Shown: in pieces, positions 5,223-11,984 of the stretch
How positions within the stretch are numbered: the stretch's first letter is position 1
How the letters are laid out: each line of letters begins with the position of its first letter
Assembly (NCBI GenBank): GCA_903892315.1
Contig: CAITHY010000040.1
Location: forward strand, 1 to 11,984
Reading direction: 5' to 3'
Length of the DNA stretch: 11,984 nucleotides
Source of the DNA: an uncultured beta proteobacterium
GTDB taxonomy: Bacteria; Pseudomonadota; Gammaproteobacteria; Burkholderiales; Burkholderiaceae
Made by a program: the position numbers and the translations under genes
Notes under the pieces: generated by a model
The model's database searches: none
Told to the model about the DNA's origin: nothing
Seen by the model: only the letters and a program-made list of their open reading frames with translations

Positions 5223-6860
5223 TTAAGTCAGCTCGGCGGCTGCAAATAGCTCTTTGGTATAGGTCTGGCGGGGATGCTTAATAAGGGTCTCAGTATCACC
5301 AAATTCCACTACCTTGCCGCCTTTGAGAACCATGATCTCATGGGACATTGCTCTAATCACGGCCAAATCATGACTAATCATGAGATAAGCTAAGTTGTAC
5401 TTTTTCTGCAGCTCGGTCAATAAGGCAAGCACCTGCTTCTGAATGGAAACGTCTAGCGCAGAGGTGGGCTCATCCAGCACCAAAATTTGAGGGCGCAAAA
5501 TTAAGGCACGCGCGATGGCGATTCGTTGACGCTGCCCTCCAGAAAATTCATGGGGATAACGCAGCAGCGCAGAACGATCTAAGCCTACTTCTTTAAGCAT
5601 GTCCACTACTCGAGTCTCTCGTTCTACAGCAGACAGCTTTGGAAAATGCACATCCAAGCCTTCAGAGATAATTTGCAATACATTCATGCGCGGCGACAGC
5701 GATCCAAAAGGATCCTGAAAAATCACCTGCAAGCTAGAGCGCATTGCACGTCGCTCAATGGGTTTAAGTTTTTGCCAATCACTGCCAAGCACATCGACAC
5801 TGCCGCTAACCTCCGCCATAGAATCGCCCAATAAACCAAGTACAGCCATCCCCAAAGTGGTTTTGCCAGAGCCTGACTCGCCAATCACACCGATGGTCTG
5901 GCCTTGCTTTAATGCAAAGCTGACTTTTTTCAACACTTTGTGTGATGGCGCCTTTTTAAACCATGAAGTTGACTCTGAGCTCGGGTAGGCAACCGAGAGA
6001 TCCTCAGTTTTCAGTAGCACTGGAGCCAATGGCATTAGTGGCGCCAGGTCGCGGACCGGCTCACTATTAACCAAGGCACGTGTATAGGGATCCTCTGGAT
6101 GCTCAAACACTTGCTTGGTCGGCCCTACCTCCATCAAGTTACCTTGATTGAGTACAGCTACACGTTGTGCAAAATGCTTCACCAAATTGAGATCGTGGGT
6201 AATCAGCAGAATTCCCATGCCGCCATGATCTTTGGATTCTTCTTGGAGCTCTTTGAGCAAATCTAAGATTTGCAAACGCAAACTCACGTCTAAAGCTGTC
6301 GTAGGCTCGTCTGCAATGAGTAGTCGTGGCTTACATGCCAAAGCCATCGCAATCATGGCGCGCTGTCTTTGTCCGCCCGAGAGTTGATGTGGATAAGAAT
6401 GAAAACGGCGCTGGGGCTCAGGAATGCCAGTCTTTCTGAGTAAGTCAATCGCAGCATCCATTGCATCCGCTTTAGAAATTAAGGGCTGATAGATTTGTAC
6501 TGCCTCGATGATTTGATTGCCCACAGTAAAGAGTGGGTTCAGAGCCGTCATCGGCTCTTGAAATACCATCGCAATTTCGCGACCACGAATCTCGCGAATA
6601 TCTTGCATAGACATCGAGAGCAAATCTACCGCGCCCTTTCCATCTTTTTTATTCCATAAAATCTTTCCAGAAACCTTGGCGCCCTCTGGCTCCAATCGCA
6701 ATGGCGCCAATGCAGTCAGCGTCTTACCTGAACCCGATTCCCCAACCAATGCCACACGCTCACCGATACCAATTTCTAAATCGAGATGGCTCACTGCAAA
6801 CTTTTCGCGGCGACCTGATCCAAATGAAATACACAGATCTTCATAACGCAACAAGCTCAT
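5223..6860 (-). CDS. yejF: Peptide ABC importer, duplicated ATPase subunit YejF
   Basis: This subunit hydrolyses ATP to drive uptake through the YejB-YejE channel. The 545 residues hold two complete ABC domains, as in E. coli YejF. Domain 1 has Walker A GESGSGKT at 40-47, signature LSGGQ at 160-164, Walker B LLIADEP at 180-186 and H-loop His222. Domain 2 has Walker A at 327-334, signature FSGGQ at 439-443, Walker B ending VLDEP at 461-465 and His497. Both sites look intact. The linker region around 255-285 (HPEDPYTRALVNSEP) is the C-terminal segment typical of Opp/Dpp ATPases. The ATG overlaps the yejE stop as ATGA and is preceded by GGAGGG, so translation is coupled. It is the last gene of the yejABEF operon. 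Known relatives import microcin C and other peptides; the substrate here is inferred only. Confidence 0.95.
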   Translation of the reverse strand: MSLLRYEDLCISFGSGRREKFAVSHLDLEIGIGERVALVGESGSGKTLTALAPLRLEPEGAKVSGKILWNKKDGKGAVDLLSMSMQDIREIRGREIAMVFQEPMTALNPLFTVGNQIIEAVQIYQPLISKADAMDAAIDLLRKTGIPEPQRRFHSYPHQLSGGQRQRAMIAMALACKPRLLIADEPTTALDVSLRLQILDLLKELQEESKDHGGMGILLITHDLNLVKHFAQRVAVLNQGNLMEVGPTKQVFEHPEDPYTRALVNSEPVRDLAPLMPLAPVLLKTEDLSVAYPSSESTSWFKKAPSHKVLKKVSFALKQGQTIGVIGESGSGKTTLGMAVLGLLGDSMAEVSGSVDVLGSDWQKLKPIERRAMRSSLQVIFQDPFGSLSPRMNVLQIISEGLDVHFPKLSAVERETRVVDMLKEVGLDRSALLRYPHEFSGGQRQRIAIARALILRPQILVLDEPTSALDVSIQKQVLALLTELQKKYNLAYLMISHDLAVIRAMSHEIMVLKGGKVVEFGDTETLIKHPRQTYTKELFAAAELT

Positions 6861-7882
6861 GAGCGCCCTCCACTCATTGCGCCAGCCTTACGAGAATCAA
6901 AAGCATTGCGCAATGCTTCGCCCATAAATGTTAATAGCAGTAGTGTGGCAACTAAGACAACAAAGGTTGATAAGGAGATCCACCAAGCATCAAGATTGCT
7001 TTTTCCTTGAGACAGCAGTTCACCCAAGCTTGGCGTTCCCGGAGGAACACCTAGGCCTAAAAAGTCCAAACTGGTTAAAGACAAAATGGCAGCACTCATG
7101 CGAAAAGGTAAAAAGGTAATCACCGGTGTCAAGCTATTGGGCAAGATGTGACGCCACATAATTTGCAAATTAGTTAAGCCCAATGCTCTTGCCGCACGCA
7201 CATATTCCAAAGCACGATTCCGGAAAAATTCCGCCCGGACATAATCTGATAAACCCATCCAACCAAAAGCAGCTAACAAAATAATTAGCAGGGAAACGCT
7301 AGGATTAAAGATTGAGGCAAAAATAATCAGCAAGTACAACTCGGGCATCGCTGACCAGATCTCAATCAGCCGCTGAGAAACCAAGTCAAACTTACCGCCA
7401 AAGAAGCCCATCAAAGATCCAGTAATGATGCCCACGCTCACACCAACAATTGTCAGAGCAAGACCAAATAGAATCGATAAGCGGAAACCGTATATCAGGC
7501 GTGCTAGAACATCGCGCCCGCGATCATCGGTCCCGAGCCAGTTCTCCCAGGAGGGTGGTGCTGGATTGGGCACTTGTGAAAAGTAATTGAGCGTCTCATA
7601 GCTATAGTGAATCGGCGGGTAGATTGCCCAATTACCATTGCTAGTAATGTTCTGACGAATATCGGGATCCAAGAAATCAGTTGGCGTTGCAAAGTCACCT
7701 CCAAACACCGTTTCGGGCTGACTCTTGACGATCGGGAAATAAAAATGGCCTTCATAACGAACCACCAAGGGCTTGTCATTTGCAATCAATTCAGCGCACA
7801 TTGATAAACCAAAGAGGATCATGAAGATCCATAGGCTTGCATAACCCATGCGACTATTTTTGAAGCGCTGCCAACGACTCAT
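6857..7882 (-). CDS. yejE: Peptide ABC importer, permease subunit YejE
   Basis: This is an inner-membrane permease of the Opp/Dpp class. The chosen ATG at 7882 gives 341 residues starting MSRWQRFKNSRMGYASLW, which agrees with the E. coli YejE beginning; a longer open frame extends to 7933 but that part lies inside yejB. The start forms an ATGA overlap with the yejB stop and has GGGAGG 6 nt upstream. A first membrane segment at about 17-36 is followed by a periplasmic region (FYFP... at 47-50) typical of YejE and OppC-like proteins. The WLGTDDRGRDVLARLIYG motif follows at 115-132, then several membrane segments. The EAA loop that docks on the ATPase is at about 227-254 (YVRAARALGL...HILPN). 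It ends FMGEALRNAFDSRK, the usual class ending. Confidence 0.95.
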   Translation of the reverse strand: MSRWQRFKNSRMGYASLWIFMILFGLSMCAELIANDKPLVVRYEGHFYFPIVKSQPETVFGGDFATPTDFLDPDIRQNITSNGNWAIYPPIHYSYETLNYFSQVPNPAPPSWENWLGTDDRGRDVLARLIYGFRLSILFGLALTIVGVSVGIITGSLMGFFGGKFDLVSQRLIEIWSAMPELYLLIIFASIFNPSVSLLIILLAAFGWMGLSDYVRAEFFRNRALEYVRAARALGLTNLQIMWRHILPNSLTPVITFLPFRMSAAILSLTSLDFLGLGVPPGTPSLGELLSQGKSNLDAWWISLSTFVVLVATLLLLTFMGEALRNAFDSRKAGAMSGGRS

Positions 7883-8955
7883 GAGCCGCCTCCCGCACCA
7901 AACTGAATGCGTGGATCTACATAGACATAGCAAAGATCAGAAATTAACTTGGTGAATAAACCAATTAGCGTGAATAAATACAGAGTACCAAAGACAACTG
8001 GGTAGTCACGCCGCATTACAGACTCATATGAAAGTAAGCCAAGCCCATCTAATGAAAACAGCGTTTCAATTAACAGTGAACCAGTAAAGAATGCCCCAAT
8101 AAATGCTGCTGGGAATCCGGTCACTAAAGGCAAAAGCGCATTGCGGAATACATGCTTCCACAATACTTGCTTTTCAGTAAGCCCCTTTGCGCGCGCAGTC
8201 AGAACGTACTGTTTACGAATCTCTTCCAGGAAAGAATTTTTGGTCAGCATAGTCACTACTGCAAAACTGCCCAGGACCGAGGCGGTAATCGGCAATACTA
8301 AATGCCACAAGTAATCCATGACTTTGCCAATCAAACTCAGATCACTCCAATTGTCTGAAGTCAGACCTCGCAGCGGAAAGAGCTGTAAGAAGCTACCGCC
8401 ACCAAAGAGAACCAGTAATAAGACACCCAGCACAAAACCAGGAATTGCATAGCCAACCAGGATCATGCTGCTGGTCACAGCATCAAAGCGAGAGCCATCG
8501 CGAACCGCCTTGGCAATGCCCAAGGGAATCGAGACTAAATACGTAATAAAGAAGGTCCATAGTCCAATACTGATCGAGACTGGTAACTTAGAGACCACTA
8601 AGGTCCAAACACTTTCGTGTTGATAGTAGCTTTGACCCAGATCAAATCTGGCAAAGCGGCCTAACATCATGAAATAGCGTTCGAGTGGCGGCTTATCAAA
8701 ACCATATAAAGCCTTCACTTCCTCTAAACGCTGTGCATCAACTCCTTGACGACCGCGGTAGGTTGAACCAGAACCCGAAGACTCGGAGCCACCTGTTGCA
8801 GCACTGCCCTTCCCCTTTAGCTCCAACACCATCTGCTCTACTGGACCACCGGGAACAAATTGCACTACTGCAAAGGTAAGTGTTAACACGCCCAAGATTG
8901 TCGGAATCATCAGGAGCAAACGTTTAAAAATATAAGCGCGCATTTGACCTTGCAT
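7879..8955 (-). CDS. yejB: Peptide ABC importer, permease subunit YejB
   Basis: This is the second inner-membrane permease of the importer. From the ATG at 8955 the product has 358 residues: a first membrane segment at about 11-33 (IPTILGVLTLTFAVVQFVPGG), then a Gly/Ser-rich periplasmic insert at about 50-65 leading into YRGRQGVD, which E. coli YejB has in similar form (YRGGRGLD). Further membrane segments follow, with the EAA loop at 251-277 (VLTARAKGL...HVFRNALLPL) and the ending DPRIQFG. The open frame extends up to 8994, but that part overlaps yejA. The ATG at 8955 overlaps the yejA stop as TAATG and has AGAGG 7 nt upstream. A second ATG at 8943 (MRAYIFKR, with AAGG 5 nt away) is also plausible and closer to the E. 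coli N-terminus. Confidence 0.94.
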   Translation of the reverse strand: MQGQMRAYIFKRLLLMIPTILGVLTLTFAVVQFVPGGPVEQMVLELKGKGSAATGGSESSGSGSTYRGRQGVDAQRLEEVKALYGFDKPPLERYFMMLGRFARFDLGQSYYQHESVWTLVVSKLPVSISIGLWTFFITYLVSIPLGIAKAVRDGSRFDAVTSSMILVGYAIPGFVLGVLLLVLFGGGSFLQLFPLRGLTSDNWSDLSLIGKVMDYLWHLVLPITASVLGSFAVVTMLTKNSFLEEIRKQYVLTARAKGLTEKQVLWKHVFRNALLPLVTGFPAAFIGAFFTGSLLIETLFSLDGLGLLSYESVMRRDYPVVFGTLYLFTLIGLFTKLISDLCYVYVDPRIQFGAGGGS

Positions 8956-10823
8956 TATTTGGCCTCTTCTTTCCACCAATTTTGCATGATCCATGCTTCG
9001 GCTGAGTAATACAAAGGAGGTTCTGGGTAGCGCATCTCATGACGGAAGGCGACGCGATGAGTTGGGTTGTACCACTGCGGCACAACGTAATAACTATTCC
9101 ACAGGACTCTGTCCAGGGCTCTGGTGGCGGTTCTTAACTGCTCCCGATTTTGTGCTTTGGTAATTTCATCAATCAAAGCATCAACCACGGGCGACTGCAC
9201 GCCGATTACATTGTCAGAGCCTTTTTCTTTAGCAGCCTGACTACCAAAGCGATCCCAGAGTTCGTTGCCTGGATTTTGGGAATCCTGAAATCTGACGGTA
9301 GTCATATCAAAGTCGTATTCATTCATACGCTTTTGGTGCAAGGCAAAGTCGCTTGTTCGAATATCTACCTGCACTCCCAACTTTTCTAAATTGCGTACAT
9401 AAGCAGAGATCACCCTCAAGAAGAAGCCGCCGTCCTCCACAATCTCAAAGCGAAATGGCTCGCCCTTTTCATTACGCAATGCACCATCACGATATTGCCA
9501 GCCTGCGTGCAGGAGGAGCTCACGGGCTTTTTTTAAGTTCTGGCGCAAGCTACCAGGTGACTTAGTTGATGGCGCTAAAGGCATTGGGCCAAAGACAGCA
9601 TCCGGGACCCACTGAGGATACTTTGCCTTCAAGGGTTTGAGTAGCTTCAACTCTGACTCTGTAGGGTTACGAGGGCCGTCAAAGTTAGCGCTCAAATCAC
9701 TATTAGTGAAATAACTATTGATACGGCTGTATTGATCAAAAAATATTTGGCGATTGAGCCATTCAAAATCAAGCGCATAACCTAAAGCTTCGCGTACGCG
9801 TGCATCTTTAAAAATAGGACGTCGAACATTCATGGCAAAACCTTGCATGCCAGCGCCGTTGTGATTTAAAAATGCTTTCTTTAAGAGAATGCCTTGATCA
9901 AACTTGGAGCCCACATATCCTTTAGCCCAGATCTTGGCGCGATACTCAACCAAAGCATCAAACTCTCCCGCTTTAAAGGCTTCCAGCCTAACAGCATCAT
10001 CGCTATAGAGCTTATATAGAACGCGATCAAAGTTATAAAAGCCAACGCGGACATTTAATGGCTTTCCGAGTTGATCAGCCCAATAGTTTGGATTCTTTTT
10101 ATAAACAATTGATTTGCCTGCTTTAAAGGATTCAATCAAATAAGGCCCGCTACCGATGGGCGTTTCAAAGGCAAGCTTCTCAAACGGAATCACGGTTCCA
10201 TCTGCTTGCTTACCCCAGTTACGGGAGAACACTGGAAAGGTTCCCGCCAAGATAGGTAGTTCAGTATTGTCATTTTTAAAGTCAAAGCGGACAGATCGAT
10301 CTGATAAAACAACTACCTCTTTAATATCGGCAAACGTTGTTTTGTAGCGAGGATGCGCTTTACCGCTCATGAGGGTATCAAAACTATATTTAACGTCAGC
10401 AGCCAGGACTGGACTACCATCCGAAAATTTTGCCTCAGAGCGAATATGAAAGGTAGCCGACTTATGGTCTTTGGCCACTTGAATATCGTCTGCCAATAAA
10501 CCATAAATACTGGAGACCTCGTCGGCACTTCCTTCAGCCAAGGACTCAAACATGAGCTCAATACCTGGAGCTGTAATACCGCGCAGAGTAAATGGATTGA
10601 ATTTATCAAAGCTCGTTCTTTGCCCTGGGTTTGGCAAGACTAGCGTTCCACCACGGGGGGCATTGGGGTTGACGTAATCAAAATGGGCAAATCCATCGGG
10701 GTATTTGGGCTTGCCGTATTGCGCAATCCCCTGTCCCGCTAGAGTGGTAGTGGCCCCAAGCCCCGCTAGCAGGGCTAGCAGCAAGAAATAGGCAATTTGT
10801 CGAATGGGCTTTAGGGTGGGCAT
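8955..10823 (-). CDS. yejA: Peptide ABC importer, periplasmic binding protein YejA
   Basis: This is a family 5 solute-binding protein that captures peptides in the periplasm and passes them to YejBE. The 622-residue product is close to the size of E. coli YejA. A signal peptide covers about 1-29 (KPIRQ then AYFLLLALLAGLGA, cleavage near TLA-GQG). The mature start AQYGKPKYPDGFAHFDYVNPNAPRGG is typical of YejA, and family 5 features follow: FKFNPF-like SFDKFNPFTLRG, ATFHIRSEAKFSDGSPVLAADVKYSF, IGSGPYLIESFKAG, KNPNYW, and VREALGYALDFEWLN. It is the first gene of the yejABEF operon. The ATG has no Shine-Dalgarno sequence and lies a few bases after a likely transcription start, so its mRNA may be leaderless. 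YejABEF in enterics and rhizobia is tied to uptake of microcin C and peptides and to resistance to antimicrobial peptides; the ligand here is not shown. Confidence 0.95.
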   Translation of the reverse strand: MPTLKPIRQIAYFLLLALLAGLGATTTLAGQGIAQYGKPKYPDGFAHFDYVNPNAPRGGTLVLPNPGQRTSFDKFNPFTLRGITAPGIELMFESLAEGSADEVSSIYGLLADDIQVAKDHKSATFHIRSEAKFSDGSPVLAADVKYSFDTLMSGKAHPRYKTTFADIKEVVVLSDRSVRFDFKNDNTELPILAGTFPVFSRNWGKQADGTVIPFEKLAFETPIGSGPYLIESFKAGKSIVYKKNPNYWADQLGKPLNVRVGFYNFDRVLYKLYSDDAVRLEAFKAGEFDALVEYRAKIWAKGYVGSKFDQGILLKKAFLNHNGAGMQGFAMNVRRPIFKDARVREALGYALDFEWLNRQIFFDQYSRINSYFTNSDLSANFDGPRNPTESELKLLKPLKAKYPQWVPDAVFGPMPLAPSTKSPGSLRQNLKKARELLLHAGWQYRDGALRNEKGEPFRFEIVEDGGFFLRVISAYVRNLEKLGVQVDIRTSDFALHQKRMNEYDFDMTTVRFQDSQNPGNELWDRFGSQAAKEKGSDNVIGVQSPVVDALIDEITKAQNREQLRTATRALDRVLWNSYYVVPQWYNPTHRVAFRHEMRYPEPPLYYSAEAWIMQNWWKEEAK

Positions 10824-10833
10824 ATATGCAACA

Positions 10834-10864
10834 ATTGTAGATAGCTAATCATATTTGAAGTAAA
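10834..10864 (-). promoter_or_regulatory. Possible promoter of yejABEF
   Basis: On the minus strand TACAAT (10839-10834, five of six -10 consensus bases) has a candidate -35 TTTACT (10864-10859) at 19 nt. It overlaps the 8-bp palindrome ACAATTGT (10831-10838). The expected start, around 10827, is only about 4 nt before the yejA ATG. The whole yejA-fabI gap is 50 nt, so both divergent promoters must be packed here or extend into the genes. Confidence 0.4.
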
Positions 10865-10873
10865 GGACAAAAC

Positions 10874-11659
10874 ATGGGCTTTCTCACCGGCAAAAAAATC
10901 CTCATTACCGGCCTCCTCTCTAATCGTTCTATTGCCTATGGCATCGCCAAGGCCTGCCACCGTGAAGGCGCCGAGCTGGCCTTTACTTATGTGGGCGAGC
11001 GCTTTAAGGATCGTATTGTTGATTTTGCAAAAGAATTCGATACCGAACTCATTTTTGACTGCGATGTGGGCAGCGATGAGCAAATTAGCGCTCTTTTTAA
11101 GGATTTAACGAAATCTTGGCCCCAGTTTGATGGTTTTGTCCATGCCATCGGTTTTGCCCCCCGCGAAGCAATTGCAGGTGATTTCTTAGAAGGTCTTTCG
11201 CGTGAAGGCTTCAAGATTGCTCACGACATTTCCGCTTATAGCTTCCCTGCAATGGCAAAAGAAGCACTCCCAATGCTGCGTGACAAATCCTCATTACTTA
11301 CTTTGACGTATTTGGGATCCATGAAGAATGTTCCTAACTACAACACTATGGGTTTAGCAAAGGCATCGCTTGAGGCTTCTGTTCGCTACCTCGCCGGCTC
11401 AGTTGGCCCTAAAGGGATTCGCGCTAACGGCATCTCTGCTGGCCCAATTAAAACTTTGGCCGCTTCCGGCATTAAGGGCTTTGGCAAGATTTTGCAAGCG
11501 GTTGAGGAAACAGCTCCATTGCGTCGTAATGTGACGATTGATGATGTGGGCAATACTGCTGCATTCTTATTGTCTGACCTAGCTAATGGCATTACCGCTG
11601 AAATCATTTATGTTGATAACGGCTTTAGCCAAGTCGTTGGCGGAATGGATGAAGTTTGA
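10874..11659 (+). CDS. fabI: Enoyl-[acyl-carrier-protein] reductase (NADH) FabI
   Basis: FabI makes the last reduction of each fatty acid elongation cycle, turning trans-2-enoyl-ACP into acyl-ACP in the cytoplasm. The 261-residue product is a short-chain dehydrogenase fold of the usual FabI length. The nucleotide-binding start [20 protein letters not shown] is at 6-25. Catalytic Tyr146, Tyr156 and Lys163 (the Y-x6-K pattern) have exactly the E. coli numbering. Gly93, Met159 and Phe203, the positions where changes give triclosan resistance in E. coli, are all the sensitive residue, so it is predicted to be inhibited by triclosan. The ATG has AAGGA at 10863-10867, 6 nt upstream. It is divergent from yejA by 50 nt, and its stop codon overlaps the start of the chrA-type gene, so the two are probably co-transcribed. 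Confidence 0.97.
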   Translation: MGFLTGKKILITGLLSNRSIAYGIAKACHREGAELAFTYVGERFKDRIVDFAKEFDTELIFDCDVGSDEQISALFKDLTKSWPQFDGFVHAIGFAPREAIAGDFLEGLSREGFKIAHDISAYSFPAMAKEALPMLRDKSSLLTLTYLGSMKNVPNYNTMGLAKASLEASVRYLAGSVGPKGIRANGISAGPIKTLAASGIKGFGKILQAVEETAPLRRNVTIDDVGNTAAFLLSDLANGITAEIIYVDNGFSQVVGGMDEV

Positions 11660-11984
11660 GCATTCCACTGCGCGAGGCCCTGAAGTTCTGGGCTAAGCTT
11701 GGCTTCATCAGCTTTGGCGGGCCCGCAGGCCAGATTGCCGTTCTACATCAAGAGTTAGTTGACAAGCGTCGCTGGATTTCTGAGCGGCGCTTTTTACATG
11801 CGCTGAACTACTGCATGGTATTGCCAGGACCTGAGGCTCAACAACTAGTGACCTATATTGGCTGGCTCATGCACCGCAGTTGGGGCGGCATTCTGGCGGG
11901 TAGCCTATTTATATTACCTTCCTTATTTATTTTGATTGGCTTGTCATGGGTATATCTCACCTTTGGACAGGTTCCCTGGATTGC
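11656..11984 (+). CDS. chrA: Chromate transporter ChrA family protein, N-terminal part (runs off window)
   Basis: CHR-family proteins are inner-membrane carriers, some of which export chromate. The visible 109 codons read, after the start, [20 protein letters not shown] and continue with [14 protein letters not shown], a near match to the family's first signature (FxFGGP followed by a helix). The second signature, [17 protein letters not shown], is followed by two hydrophobic stretches near the window end. This is the N-terminal half of one CHR domain; whether the gene has one or two domains is not visible. In this frame a TGA stands at 11650-11652, so the only reasonable start is TTG at 11656, forming a TTGA overlap with the fabI stop. 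GGAT lies about 5 nt upstream as a weak Shine-Dalgarno sequence. Many CHR proteins are not proven to carry chromate, so the substrate is open. Confidence 0.88.
   Translation, partial: MSIPLREALKFWAKLGFISFGGPAGQIAVLHQELVDKRRWISERRFLHALNYCMVLPGPEAQQLVTYIGWLMHRSWGGILAGSLFILPSLFILIGLSWVYLTFGQVPWI

Noticed and set aside
7883..7933. Longer yejE open frame starting at 7933
   Set aside because: The extra 17 codons lie inside yejB, and the ATG at 7882 has an excellent GGGAGG site, an ATGA overlap and the N-terminus seen in E. coli YejE.
10811..11083. 90-codon minus-strand open frame spanning the fabI start
   Set aside because: It is antisense to the conserved FabI N-terminus and overlaps the yejA start; no ribosome site or family features.

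Overview
The window looks like chromosomal DNA of a beta-proteobacterium of the Burkholderiaceae, most likely Polynucleobacter or a close relative. The reasons are the scpB-rluB-rimP gene order, a very long RluB with low-complexity tails, a yejABEF operon placed divergently from fabI, and a moderate G+C content that is lower than in Burkholderia itself. This assignment is inferred from gene order and recalled protein character, not from a search.

Layout. The left end (1-34, minus) holds the first codons of a gene read as rimP. Between it and rluB (35-207) there is no gene, but on the minus strand there is a perfect TATAAT box followed by three stem-loops, two of them with U-tracts. This is either an attenuated leader for the rimP-nusA-infB operon or a small RNA of about 110 nt. 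Next come rluB (23S rRNA pseudouridine synthase) and scpB (chromosome segregation), both minus and 6 nt apart. A patatin-like phospholipase lipoprotein gene is divergent from scpB. It is followed by a compact, AT-richer brnT-brnA type II toxin-antitoxin module with a 36-nt palindromic operator overlapping the toxin start codon. Convergent to brnA is an NlpC/P60 protein whose catalytic Cys position is Gly.

From 5223 to 10823 (minus) lies a complete yejABEF-type peptide/oligopeptide ABC importer: binding protein, two permeases and a double ATPase. Its genes are joined by TAATG and ATGA overlaps, so they are very probably translated as one coupled unit. Divergent from yejA, only 50 nt away, is fabI (enoyl-ACP reductase, fatty acid synthesis) with all catalytic residues. 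The start of a chrA-type chromate transporter gene overlaps the fabI stop codon and runs off the right end.

Most of the window is ordinary housekeeping and transport. The points most worth a second look are the structured RNA region before rimP, the operator/start-codon arrangement of brnTA, and the apparently inactivated NlpC/P60 active site. I saw no rRNA, tRNA, insertion sequence, CRISPR array or origin.
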